Assembly: GCA_002336035.1 (NCBI GenBank)
Contig: DDED01000179.1
Coordinates: 1-14,975 of the forward strand
Direction: 5' to 3'
Length of the DNA stretch: 14,975 nucleotides
DNA from: Cellvibrionales bacterium UBA1963
Lineage (GTDB): Bacteria > Pseudomonadota > Gammaproteobacteria > Pseudomonadales > UBA7434
Below the pieces are notes generated by a model, which saw nothing but the letters and a program-made list of their open reading frames with translations, had not been told where the DNA came from and searched no databases. Of the stretch, positions 6,160-13,573 are shown one piece after another; position 1 is the stretch's first letter; each line of letters starts with the position of its first letter. The translations under genes and the position numbers were made by a program.

Positions 6160-7459
6160 AAAAACTCTTCATGTTCGTGCTCTAGCAGCGCGGGCATTAG
6201 CCAAAGTTATCAGCCAAAACGGGTCCTTTTCTTCAGCTATTACTCACCCGCTCGGTGATAAAGACCGAAGTTTTTATCGTGAGCTGTGCTTTGGCACACT
6301 TCGTCATTTTTTTCAATTAAATGGTCTGCTGCAACCCCTATTAAAAAAACCCTTTAATAAAAAAGATGCTGATATTCATGCCCTATTATTAATTGGCCTC
6401 TATCAACTTCAGTATTTACGGACCCCGGATCATGCAGCCATTAGTGCTACAGTAGAGGCCGCTAATGGCCTTAAAAAGCCATGGGCAAAAGGTTTACTCA
6501 ATGCTGTTTTACGAAATTTTTTACGCCAAAAAGCGTCTAGCGATCAGACAAAAGCTTTAACTGAAGCCGCCCAAGCCGATCATCCCGACTGGCTTTACAA
6601 TAAATTAAAAACCGATTGGCCATCGGCTTGGCCAGATATTATTGACTACAACAACACGGCTCCAGCCATGGCGCTTAGAGTAAACTTGAAACGGTTTAGT
6701 CGTGAAGATTATCAAGGGCAGCTCGCCCTGGCAGGCATCGACAGTGAAGCAGATGCTCTGTGTCAAACAGCCTTACGGTTACTCTCTGCTGTGAATGTGT
6801 CAGCTCTGCCAGCGTTTGCTGAAGGCGCTGTCAGCGTCCAAGATATTGGTGCTCAATTGGCGTCATCACTGCTGAATGCGGAGGCTAATATGCACGTCTT
6901 AGACGCTTGCGCCGCCCCAGGCGGAAAAGCAGTGAACATCTTAGAGTCTGCAGAGAAAGTCTCTCTAACCGCATTAGATAGCAGTAGTGAGCGCTTACTT
7001 TCTGTTGAAGATAATTTGCAACGCTGCGGCTATCACGCACGCTGCATTGCAGCTGACGCAGGGGTAGTTAACACCTGGTGGGATGGCAAATTCTTTGATC
7101 GAATTCTGCTGGATGCACCCTGTTCTGGCACCGGCATTATCAGCCACCACCCCGACATCAAAATTCTTCGTCGTGAAGCCGATATTGCCTCTTTTGCAGA
7201 GCAACAAAAACGTCTTCTCAGCGCCCTTTGGGACACACTTAAGCCAGGCGGTGAACTAGTTTACTGCACCTGTTCCGTCATGCCCGAAGAAAATCATCAA
7301 ATTATTGAATGGTTTTTGCAAGCCACGCCAACAGCCTGTGCATTAAAGATTGATGCCATTTGGGGAGAAGAGCAGCCTTATGGACGCCAACTACTACCAA
7401 ATAAGGGTAAATACGGTGGTTTTTTTTACGCAAGGCTTAGCAAGTTAGCTGTGGTTTAG
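6134..7459 (+). CDS. rsmB: 16S rRNA (cytosine-967-C5)-methyltransferase RsmB (Sun/Fmu)
   Basis: RsmB methylates C967 of 16S rRNA using S-adenosylmethionine. The 441-aa protein has an N-terminal NusB-like RNA-binding domain (about 14-140, with FYRELCFGTLRHF and LLIGLYQLQYLRTPDHAAISATVEA) and a C-terminal RsmB/NOP2 methyltransferase domain. Motifs there are the AdoMet loop DACAAPGGKA (257-266), DAPCSGTG (327-334) and the catalytic-cysteine motif CTCS (378-381). The start is uncertain. ATG 6134 (or the adjacent GTG 6131) overlaps fmt by 26 bp, has no visible Shine-Dalgarno, and adds a few residues before the conserved KTLHVRALAARALAKV. No other ATG, GTG or TTG lies in frame closer to it. The def-fmt-rsmB order is widely conserved. 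Confidence 0.95.
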   Translation: MLLRWQIIKKTLHVRALAARALAKVISQNGSFSSAITHPLGDKDRSFYRELCFGTLRHFFQLNGLLQPLLKKPFNKKDADIHALLLIGLYQLQYLRTPDHAAISATVEAANGLKKPWAKGLLNAVLRNFLRQKASSDQTKALTEAAQADHPDWLYNKLKTDWPSAWPDIIDYNNTAPAMALRVNLKRFSREDYQGQLALAGIDSEADALCQTALRLLSAVNVSALPAFAEGAVSVQDIGAQLASSLLNAEANMHVLDACAAPGGKAVNILESAEKVSLTALDSSSERLLSVEDNLQRCGYHARCIAADAGVVNTWWDGKFFDRILLDAPCSGTGIISHHPDIKILRREADIASFAEQQKRLLSALWDTLKPGGELVYCTCSVMPEENHQIIEWFLQATPTACALKIDAIWGEEQPYGRQLLPNKGKYGGFFYARLSKLAVV

Positions 7460-7531
7460 TAGGCTAGAGGCAAGCAATATTTTTGCAGCTGATACTCAGT
7501 TTTATCCTGAACAGATATTAAAGCGAGCTCT

Positions 7532-8905
7532 ATGAAAATTGTAATTTTAGGTGGCGGGCAAGTTGGCGGAACATTAGCTGAAAGCCTCGCCAACGAAAAA
7601 ATTGATATCACTATTGTTGACCGTGATGGCTCGCGTTTAAGAGCCCTGCAAGATCGACTGGACATTGCTACGGTCAGTGGCCATGCCGCTCATCCGGATG
7701 TTTTATTGGAAGCGGGAATAGAAGATGCCGACATGTTAGTTGCCGTCACAGGCTCTGACGAAATCAATATGATAGCCTGCCAAATAGCCCACTCTATTTA
7801 CCGCACACCGACCAAGATTTGTCGGATTCGAGCCAACAGTTATGCGGACCAAAAAGCTCTATTCAGGGATGATGCCATACCCGTTGATGTGATTATCTCA
7901 CCAGAAAAGCTCGTTACTGAGCATATTATAGGGTTGCTAGAATACCCAGGCACATTGCAAGTCCTTAACTTTGCTGACGGAGCAGCTCAGTTAGTTGCTG
8001 TGAAAGCAGAGGCTGGTGATAAATTTATTGGTAATACCTTGATTGAAATTGATAAAATGACCCCGAATCAAGACGCAAGAGTTGCCGCTATTTTTCGCGG
8101 CGACAGCGCAATAGAGCCAGAAAGGACAACGGTTATAGCGCCTCTTGATGAAGTCTTTTATATCGCGGCCAAAGAAAATATCTTACCAGTGATGCGAGAG
8201 TTAGGCCAACTTCGTCATCCATATAACCGAATTATGATAGCCGGCGGAGGCAATATTGGTCTGCGTTTGGCTAAAGCGATTGAACATCAGCATTCTGTGA
8301 AAATCATTGAGCACAATCTTAGCCGCGCTGAAACGTTATCAGAATCGCTCGATAAAGCCATTGTTCTGAATGGCAGCGCCTCTGACACAGATTTATTACG
8401 CAGTGAAAATATCGATAGCATCGATGTTTTTATTGCGCTTACCAATGATGATGAAGCCAATATCATGTCATCGTTGCTAGCAAAAAAATTAGGTGCCAGA
8501 AAAGTCATCACACTGATCACCAACCCCGCGTATGTCGATCTAGTTCAAGGGGAAGATATTGATATCGCTTTTGCGCCGCAATTGATTACACTCGGCAGTT
8601 TGCTTGCCCATGTTCGTCGTGGCGATATGGCCGCCGTTCACTCGTTGCGTCGTGGCGCTGCAGAAGCATTAGAGGTTGTTGCTCATGGCGATGCTAAAAA
8701 CTCTAAGGTAGTCGGCAAAACACTCGCCGACATTAACCTCCCTGAAGGGGTTAGAATTGGTGCGATAGTAAGGGGCAAGGAAGTGCTCATTGCTCATCGC
8801 AATGTTGTGATTGAAACGGACGACCATGTGGTTGTCTTTTTAGTCGATAAAACCCAAATACCCGCCGTTGAAGCCTTATTTCAAGTTGGGCTTGGCTTTT
8901 TTTAA
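7532..8905 (+). CDS. trkA: Trk potassium uptake system NAD-binding regulatory protein TrkA
   Basis: TrkA is the cytoplasmic gating ring of the Trk K+ channel. It binds NAD(H) and, in studied homologues, ATP/ADP. The 457-aa protein is two tandem RCK units. The first nucleotide fold starts MKIVILGGGQVGG (Gly-rich loop 7-13) with acidic residue Asp30 at the end of strand 2. The second starts RIMIAGGGNIG (233-243) with Glu260. Each is followed by an RCK_C domain (about 145-215 and 370-455). The full length is as in E. coli TrkA, which it closely resembles (DDEANIMSSLLAKKLGARKV, PAYVDLVQG, VHSLRRGAAEA). It begins 72 bp after rsmB and is followed by its membrane partner trkH, so both halves of the transporter are encoded together. 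Confidence 0.98.
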   Translation: MKIVILGGGQVGGTLAESLANEKIDITIVDRDGSRLRALQDRLDIATVSGHAAHPDVLLEAGIEDADMLVAVTGSDEINMIACQIAHSIYRTPTKICRIRANSYADQKALFRDDAIPVDVIISPEKLVTEHIIGLLEYPGTLQVLNFADGAAQLVAVKAEAGDKFIGNTLIEIDKMTPNQDARVAAIFRGDSAIEPERTTVIAPLDEVFYIAAKENILPVMRELGQLRHPYNRIMIAGGGNIGLRLAKAIEHQHSVKIIEHNLSRAETLSESLDKAIVLNGSASDTDLLRSENIDSIDVFIALTNDDEANIMSSLLAKKLGARKVITLITNPAYVDLVQGEDIDIAFAPQLITLGSLLAHVRRGDMAAVHSLRRGAAEALEVVAHGDAKNSKVVGKTLADINLPEGVRIGAIVRGKEVLIAHRNVVIETDDHVVVFLVDKTQIPAVEALFQVGLGFF

Positions 8906-8954
8906 TCATTAATACGGTCAACCAACGGCTGATCCAGTTAGGGTTGTTAACGCT

Positions 8955-10409
8955 ATGCATTTTTCTGTTATCGCCGCACTACTAGGCTTACTGCTAGTTC
9001 TTTTCAGTGTCACCATGCTAGTACCTGTCCTTTTTGCCTGGTGGTATGGAGAGCCAACGATCCATGTTTTTTTAACCGCATTCATCGTTACAGCCTGCAG
9101 TGGCGCACTGTTATGGCTTCCTAATAAAGAAATTCGCCACGCCTTGCGCACCCGAGACGGCTTCTTAATTACCACGTTATTTTGGTTAGTCCTAGGTCTG
9201 TTTGGCTCTCTGCCTTTACTGTTAACTGACAGCCTTTCCCTGAGTGTGACCGATGCAATTTTTGAATCCATCTCAGGGCTGACGACTACCGGTGCCACAG
9301 TTATTACTGGGCTTGATGATTTACCTAAGTCCATTCTTTACTATCGTCAACAGTTACAGTGGCTAGGTGGCATAGGAATTATTGTTATTGCTATTGCCAT
9401 TCTGCCGATGCTCGGGGTTGGTGGCATGCAGTTGTATCGAGCAGAAACGCCTGGACCGATGAAAGACCACAAATTAACTCCGCGTATTACCAGTACCGCA
9501 AAAGCACTTTTCACTATTTATGTGTTAATCACTGTAGCTTGTGGCGTGAGTTATTGGTTGGCAGGCATGACCGTGTTTGATGCCTTAAGTCATAGCTTCT
9601 CAACGGTTGCTATTGGCGGCTTTAGCACGCATGACGCGAGTATTGGTTATTTTGATAATCCTATTATTTTAGTGATCGCAATGGGTTTTATGTTGATTTC
9701 AGGAGTCAATTTTGCCCTTCACTATTTCGCATACCACAATCAGTCACTGCGCGTTTATGGTCAAGATTCAGAGTTTAAGTTTTATTTGTTGGTTAATGTC
9801 ATCGCCATAATTATTGTTAGCACAGCGTTACTGTTGTTAACTTACCCATCAGCCCATCAGCCAGTGCCGCTATTAGAGGGCGCATTTCAAGTGATTTCGC
9901 TGTCTACAACAACCGGCTTCATTGTTGGTGATTACAGCCAGTGGCCAACGTTCATACCATTATTTATGTTCTTTTTAGCTTTTATAGGTGCATCGGCAGG
10001 CTCAACCGGTGGCGGCATGAAAGCGATAAGAATACTGCTGATTATTAAGCAAGGCTACCGAGAATTGCTTCGGCTGATTCATCCTAACGCCGTTATACCG
10101 ATTAAGGTCGGTGGGCGTCCTGTATCTAATGATGTAGTCAGTGCTGTTTGGAGCTTTTTTGCTTTCTATATTTTTGCTTATCTTGTTATGGTGCTAATGA
10201 TGCTCGCTACTGGGGCTGATTTTTTAACATCCTTTTCAGCCGTAGGGGCCAGTATTAATAATCTTGGGCCGGGTTTAGGTGACGTTTCTGCCCACTATGG
10301 AGAGCTTTCAGCGACAGCAAAATGGACGCTTTGCCTTGCCATGTTACTTGGCCGGCTAGAAGTGTTTACTGTTTTAGTTTTACTAACACCCGCATTTTGG
10401 CGAAGATAG
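8955..10409 (+). CDS. trkH: Trk potassium uptake system membrane subunit TrkH
   Basis: TrkH is the inner-membrane K+-conducting subunit that works with TrkA. The 484-aa protein is strongly hydrophobic and built of four pore-like repeats. The four selectivity-filter segments are visible: GLTTTGATV (108-116), STVAIGGFSTHD (216-227), SLSTTTGFIVGD (315-326) and GASINNLGPGLG (431-442). The glycine-rich gating segment GASAGSTGGGMKAIR (345-359) is conserved. It starts at ATG 8955, 49 bp after trkA, with AGGG about 13 nt upstream, which is rather far. The C-terminus ends with basic FWRR. The family includes TrkG and KtrB; length and motif detail favour TrkH. Confidence 0.97.
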   Translation: MHFSVIAALLGLLLVLFSVTMLVPVLFAWWYGEPTIHVFLTAFIVTACSGALLWLPNKEIRHALRTRDGFLITTLFWLVLGLFGSLPLLLTDSLSLSVTDAIFESISGLTTTGATVITGLDDLPKSILYYRQQLQWLGGIGIIVIAIAILPMLGVGGMQLYRAETPGPMKDHKLTPRITSTAKALFTIYVLITVACGVSYWLAGMTVFDALSHSFSTVAIGGFSTHDASIGYFDNPIILVIAMGFMLISGVNFALHYFAYHNQSLRVYGQDSEFKFYLLVNVIAIIIVSTALLLLTYPSAHQPVPLLEGAFQVISLSTTTGFIVGDYSQWPTFIPLFMFFLAFIGASAGSTGGGMKAIRILLIIKQGYRELLRLIHPNAVIPIKVGGRPVSNDVVSAVWSFFAFYIFAYLVMVLMMLATGADFLTSFSAVGASINNLGPGLGDVSAHYGELSATAKWTLCLAMLLGRLEVFTVLVLLTPAFWRR

Positions 10410-10420
10410 CTGATTGACTA

Positions 10421-10436
10421 ACCTTTAAGGTACAAT
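10421..10436 (+). promoter_or_regulatory. Possible glyQS promoter element with abutting inverted repeat
   Basis: A TACAAT hexamer (10431-10436, 5 of 6 to the -10 consensus) lies about 57 nt before glyQ. An 11-bp inverted repeat ACCTT-T-AAGGT (10421-10431) abuts it and overlaps its first base. The nearby TTGACT (10414-10419) is only 11 bp away, too close to be a normal -35, and no good -35 is seen at 16-18 bp. Support is weak; the gap trkH-glyQ (84 bp) contains nothing better. Confidence 0.22.
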
Positions 10437-10493
10437 AGAGGCGTGAACTAGCTCGAACATCTTTTTTTTCATCTCTAAGAGTGCATTTTTAAA

Positions 10494-11483
10494 GTGTCAG
10501 ACACAATGAATTATAAACAGCAAAAAAGTTCAGGCCCAGCTCTCAGCTTTCAAGAACTGATACTAAAGCTTCAAAATTATTGGGCCCAACAAGGTTGCGT
10601 CATCCTTCAACCTTTAGACATGGAAGTAGGGGCAGGCACGTTTCACCCTGCTACATTTCTTCGATCTATCGGGCCAGAGAACTGGAATGCCGCTTATGTT
10701 CAGCCTTGTCGGCGGCCAACCGATGGGCGCTACGGTGACAACCCTAATCGCTTACAACACTACTACCAATTTCAGGTCGCTTTAAAGCCTTCGCCTGATG
10801 ATATCCAACAGCTTTATTTAGACTCTCTGTACGAAATTGGTATCGATCCCAGTATCAACGATATTCGATTTGTTGAAGATAATTGGGAATCGCCAACCTT
10901 GGGTGCATGGGGCCTAGGCTGGGAGGTTTGGTTGAACGGCATGGAAGTCACGCAGTTCACTTACTTTCAACAGGTAGGCGGTATTGAGTGTTTTCCAGTA
11001 ACCGGTGAAATCACCTATGGTTTAGAACGAATAGCAATGTATTTACAAGGTGTCGATAGTATTTATGATTTAATATGGGCGCGAAATGCCAATAGTAGTG
11101 ATGTCACTTATGGCGATGTATTTCATCAAAATGAAGTCGAAATGTCAGCTTACAATTTTGAACACGCTCACGTTGATTTCTTGTTCCAATATTTTGATGA
11201 ATGTGAATCACAGAGCCAATCCTTGATTACAGCTGATTTGCCTTTACCGGCCTATGAGCAAGTGATGAAAGCGTCACATGCCTTTAACTTACTGGACGCA
11301 CGGCATGCTATCTCAGTAACTGAAAGACAGCGCTTCATACTACGAGTGAGGACCTTAGCCCGAGGTGTTGCCGAAAGCTACTTCGCTAAACGCGCACAAT
11401 TAGGTTTTCCGCTAGCGAAAAATGAACATAAAAAAGCGGCACTTGAAAAATTTGCACAAATGCAAGCAGAGGCTAATCAATGA
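10494..11483 (+). CDS. glyQ: Glycyl-tRNA synthetase alpha subunit
   Basis: GlyQ is the catalytic class II subunit that forms glycyl-adenylate in the bacterial alpha2beta2 GlyRS. It shows strongly conserved runs: LQNYWAQQGC near the N-terminus, QPLDMEVGAGTFHPATFLR, RRPTDGRYGDNPNRLQHYYQ, RFVEDNWESPTLGAWGLGW, TQFTYFQQVGG, TYGLERIAMY and LLDARHAISVTERQRFILR. Length is 329 aa from GTG 10494; starting at ATG 10506 instead would give 325 aa. Neither start has a good Shine-Dalgarno, and homologues vary at the extreme N-terminus, so the start is open. The final ATGA is shared with the start of glyS. There is no T-box leader; those are a Gram-positive trait. Confidence 0.97.
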   Translation: MSDTMNYKQQKSSGPALSFQELILKLQNYWAQQGCVILQPLDMEVGAGTFHPATFLRSIGPENWNAAYVQPCRRPTDGRYGDNPNRLQHYYQFQVALKPSPDDIQQLYLDSLYEIGIDPSINDIRFVEDNWESPTLGAWGLGWEVWLNGMEVTQFTYFQQVGGIECFPVTGEITYGLERIAMYLQGVDSIYDLIWARNANSSDVTYGDVFHQNEVEMSAYNFEHAHVDFLFQYFDECESQSQSLITADLPLPAYEQVMKASHAFNLLDARHAISVTERQRFILRVRTLARGVAESYFAKRAQLGFPLAKNEHKKAALEKFAQMQAEANQ

Positions 11484-13573
11484 GCATGACTGCAAACTGC
11501 CTGATAGAGATTGGCACTGAGGAGCTTCCGCCGACGGCATTGAACGCTCTGTCACTCGCACTTGAGCAAGGAATAATAGAAGCCCTTAATGCGAAGAATC
11601 TCAATTTTAATTCTGCAAAGGTTCAGCGCTTCGCAACGCCACGTCGACTGGCAGTTTTAATCCCTGAACTTGATACTCAGCAAGCAGATCAAGCCATTGA
11701 AAAGCTAGGGCCAGCCGTGTCTGCGGCACTTGACAGCGACGGCAAGCCAACAAAAGCTGCCGCGGGTTTCGCTAAAAGTAACCGCGTTGAATTTGATCAA
11801 CTGCAGCAAGTGGAAACTGAAAAAGGGCCTCGTCTGGCGTTCATTTCAGTAAATAAAGGCAAACCGACTTCTGAATTGTTAGCGTCAGTCATCACTGACG
11901 CTTTGGATAGACTGCCTATTCCGAAGCGTATGCGCTGGGGCGACTCGCGGGTTGAATTTGTTCGGCCGATGCACTGGTTGCTCGTGCTGCTCAATGATCA
12001 ACTTGTTGAGTGCGAGGTAATGGGTATTAACGCTGCACAAACCACACGGGGCCATCGATTCCATAGTTCAGATACAATTTTTATTGATCATGCAAACAAT
12101 TATGAAGCACTGCTTTTAGAGCAAGGTTCTGTCGTTGCTTGCTTTCAAACACGACGCAATGAAATCTATCAGCAAGTAAAAGCATTAGGTATCGAGGCCG
12201 GTGGCACAGCGGTCATTGAAGATGACTTGTTAGATGAGGTGACGGGGCTAGTTGAAAAACCATTTGCACTAATGGGCGGCTTTGATAAGGAATTTTTAAA
12301 TGTTCCCCATGAGGCCTTAATTTATTCAATGAGTGAGCATCAAAAATATTTTCATGTCGTTGATGACAAGCAACAACTAATTGCTAACTTCATCACGATA
12401 AGTAATATTAATAGCCGTCAGCCAGAAACCGTTATCAGCGGCAATGAACGTGTTATTAGGCCTAGATTAGCCGATGCGGCTTTTTTCTTTGAAACCGATA
12501 AAAAAAATAGCCTCTCACAATTGCGTGAACGACTAAAATCCATCGTCTTTCAAAAACAATTAGGTACTGTGTTTGATAAGACAGAACGAATCGCGTTATT
12601 GTCCGAAGGCTTAGCAACTGCATTGGACGCTGACGGTGCGGCAGCTAAATTAGCCGGTCAATTATCTAAAGCTGACCTTGCCTCTGACATGGTTCTTGAA
12701 TTTGACAAAATGCAAGGCACTGCTGGTGGGTATTACGCAAAGCATGAAGGCCTTGAGAAACAAGTATCGAGTGCCATTGCTGATCACTACTTACCAAAAT
12801 TTTCTGGCGATAAAGTCCCGACTTCAGTTGTCGCCAGTAGCGTTGCACTTGCTGATCGACTGGACACACTAACGGGAATATTTGGTATTGGTCAAATACC
12901 CAGTGGATCTAAAGACCCATTTGCTTTGCGCCGCGCATCGATTAGCATTTTGCAAATCATTTTACAGAATAAGCTTTCTATTAATATAAAAAATTGGATT
13001 CACACGGCTTGCAACTTGCATTCTGACCTGAAAGATACAGCAGAAACCGAGGAGAGAGTATTTAGTTATTTACTGGATCGATTTGCTGCACTTTATCAAG
13101 ACCAGGGTTTACCCACCGAAGTTTTTTCTGCAGTGAAAGCAAAGCAACCAGAATTACCGTTAGATTTTGATGCTCGCGTCCAAGCCGTTGCGGCCTTTCT
13201 TAAGACGCCTGAAAGTGAAAGCCTCGCCAGTGCTAATAAGCGGGTCAGTAATATACTCGCAAAATCTGATCTGACAATTGAGGCAAATAACTTTAAGACT
13301 TCATTGTTGATTGAACCTGCTGAAAAGGCATTAGCAGCAGCAATTAAACAACAAGAAGAAATCGTCCTGCCGTTGTTTGAACAAAGTAATTATCGCGATG
13401 GATTATTAAAGCTGACCGAGCTCAGTACAGCAATCGATAATTTCTTCGACACGGTCATGGTGAATGCGGAAGATATTTCCTTAAAAGAAAATAGACTGTC
13501 TTTGCTAGCGAAACTTCGGGCGCTCTTTTTTCACGTAGCCGACATTTCCCTTCTGGCTAAAGCAAAGAATTAG
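11480..13573 (+). CDS. glyS: Glycyl-tRNA synthetase beta subunit
   Basis: GlyS is the tRNA-binding subunit of the tetrameric GlyRS. The 697-aa protein matches the E. coli beta subunit end to end. It begins with the family signature LIEIGTEELPP (8-18), followed by FATPRRLAVLIPEL, LPIPKRMRWG, RGHRFH, ISGNERVIRPRLADAAFFF and the HD-like/linker region with DKMQGTAGGYYAKHEG. IFGIGQIPSGSKDPFALRR comes next, and the C-terminal anticodon-binding (DALR-like) part carries ANKRVSNILAKSD and ends RALFFHVADISLLAKAKN. It starts at ATG 11480 inside the last codons of glyQ (ATGA overlap), ensuring coupled synthesis of both subunits. Its stop (13571-13573) overlaps the stop of the convergent gyrB gene. Confidence 0.98.
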   Translation: MSMTANCLIEIGTEELPPTALNALSLALEQGIIEALNAKNLNFNSAKVQRFATPRRLAVLIPELDTQQADQAIEKLGPAVSAALDSDGKPTKAAAGFAKSNRVEFDQLQQVETEKGPRLAFISVNKGKPTSELLASVITDALDRLPIPKRMRWGDSRVEFVRPMHWLLVLLNDQLVECEVMGINAAQTTRGHRFHSSDTIFIDHANNYEALLLEQGSVVACFQTRRNEIYQQVKALGIEAGGTAVIEDDLLDEVTGLVEKPFALMGGFDKEFLNVPHEALIYSMSEHQKYFHVVDDKQQLIANFITISNINSRQPETVISGNERVIRPRLADAAFFFETDKKNSLSQLRERLKSIVFQKQLGTVFDKTERIALLSEGLATALDADGAAAKLAGQLSKADLASDMVLEFDKMQGTAGGYYAKHEGLEKQVSSAIADHYLPKFSGDKVPTSVVASSVALADRLDTLTGIFGIGQIPSGSKDPFALRRASISILQIILQNKLSINIKNWIHTACNLHSDLKDTAETEERVFSYLLDRFAALYQDQGLPTEVFSAVKAKQPELPLDFDARVQAVAAFLKTPESESLASANKRVSNILAKSDLTIEANNFKTSLLIEPAEKALAAAIKQQEEIVLPLFEQSNYRDGLLKLTELSTAIDNFFDTVMVNAEDISLKENRLSLLAKLRALFFHVADISLLAKAKN

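Noticed and set aside
8918..9334. 138-codon minus-strand open frame opposite trkA/trkH
   Set aside because: It is antisense to the well-conserved TrkH N-terminus; its composition (Ser/Thr/Lys/Arg-rich) is that of a shadow of a hydrophobic protein gene.
9359..9580. 73-codon plus-strand open frame inside trkH
   Set aside because: It is fully embedded in trkH in another frame, and TrkH motifs continue uninterrupted across it.
10414..10436. TTGACT ... TACAAT as a complete promoter for glyQS
   Set aside because: The spacer is only 11 bp, far below the 16-18 bp needed; only the TACAAT was kept as a weak element.
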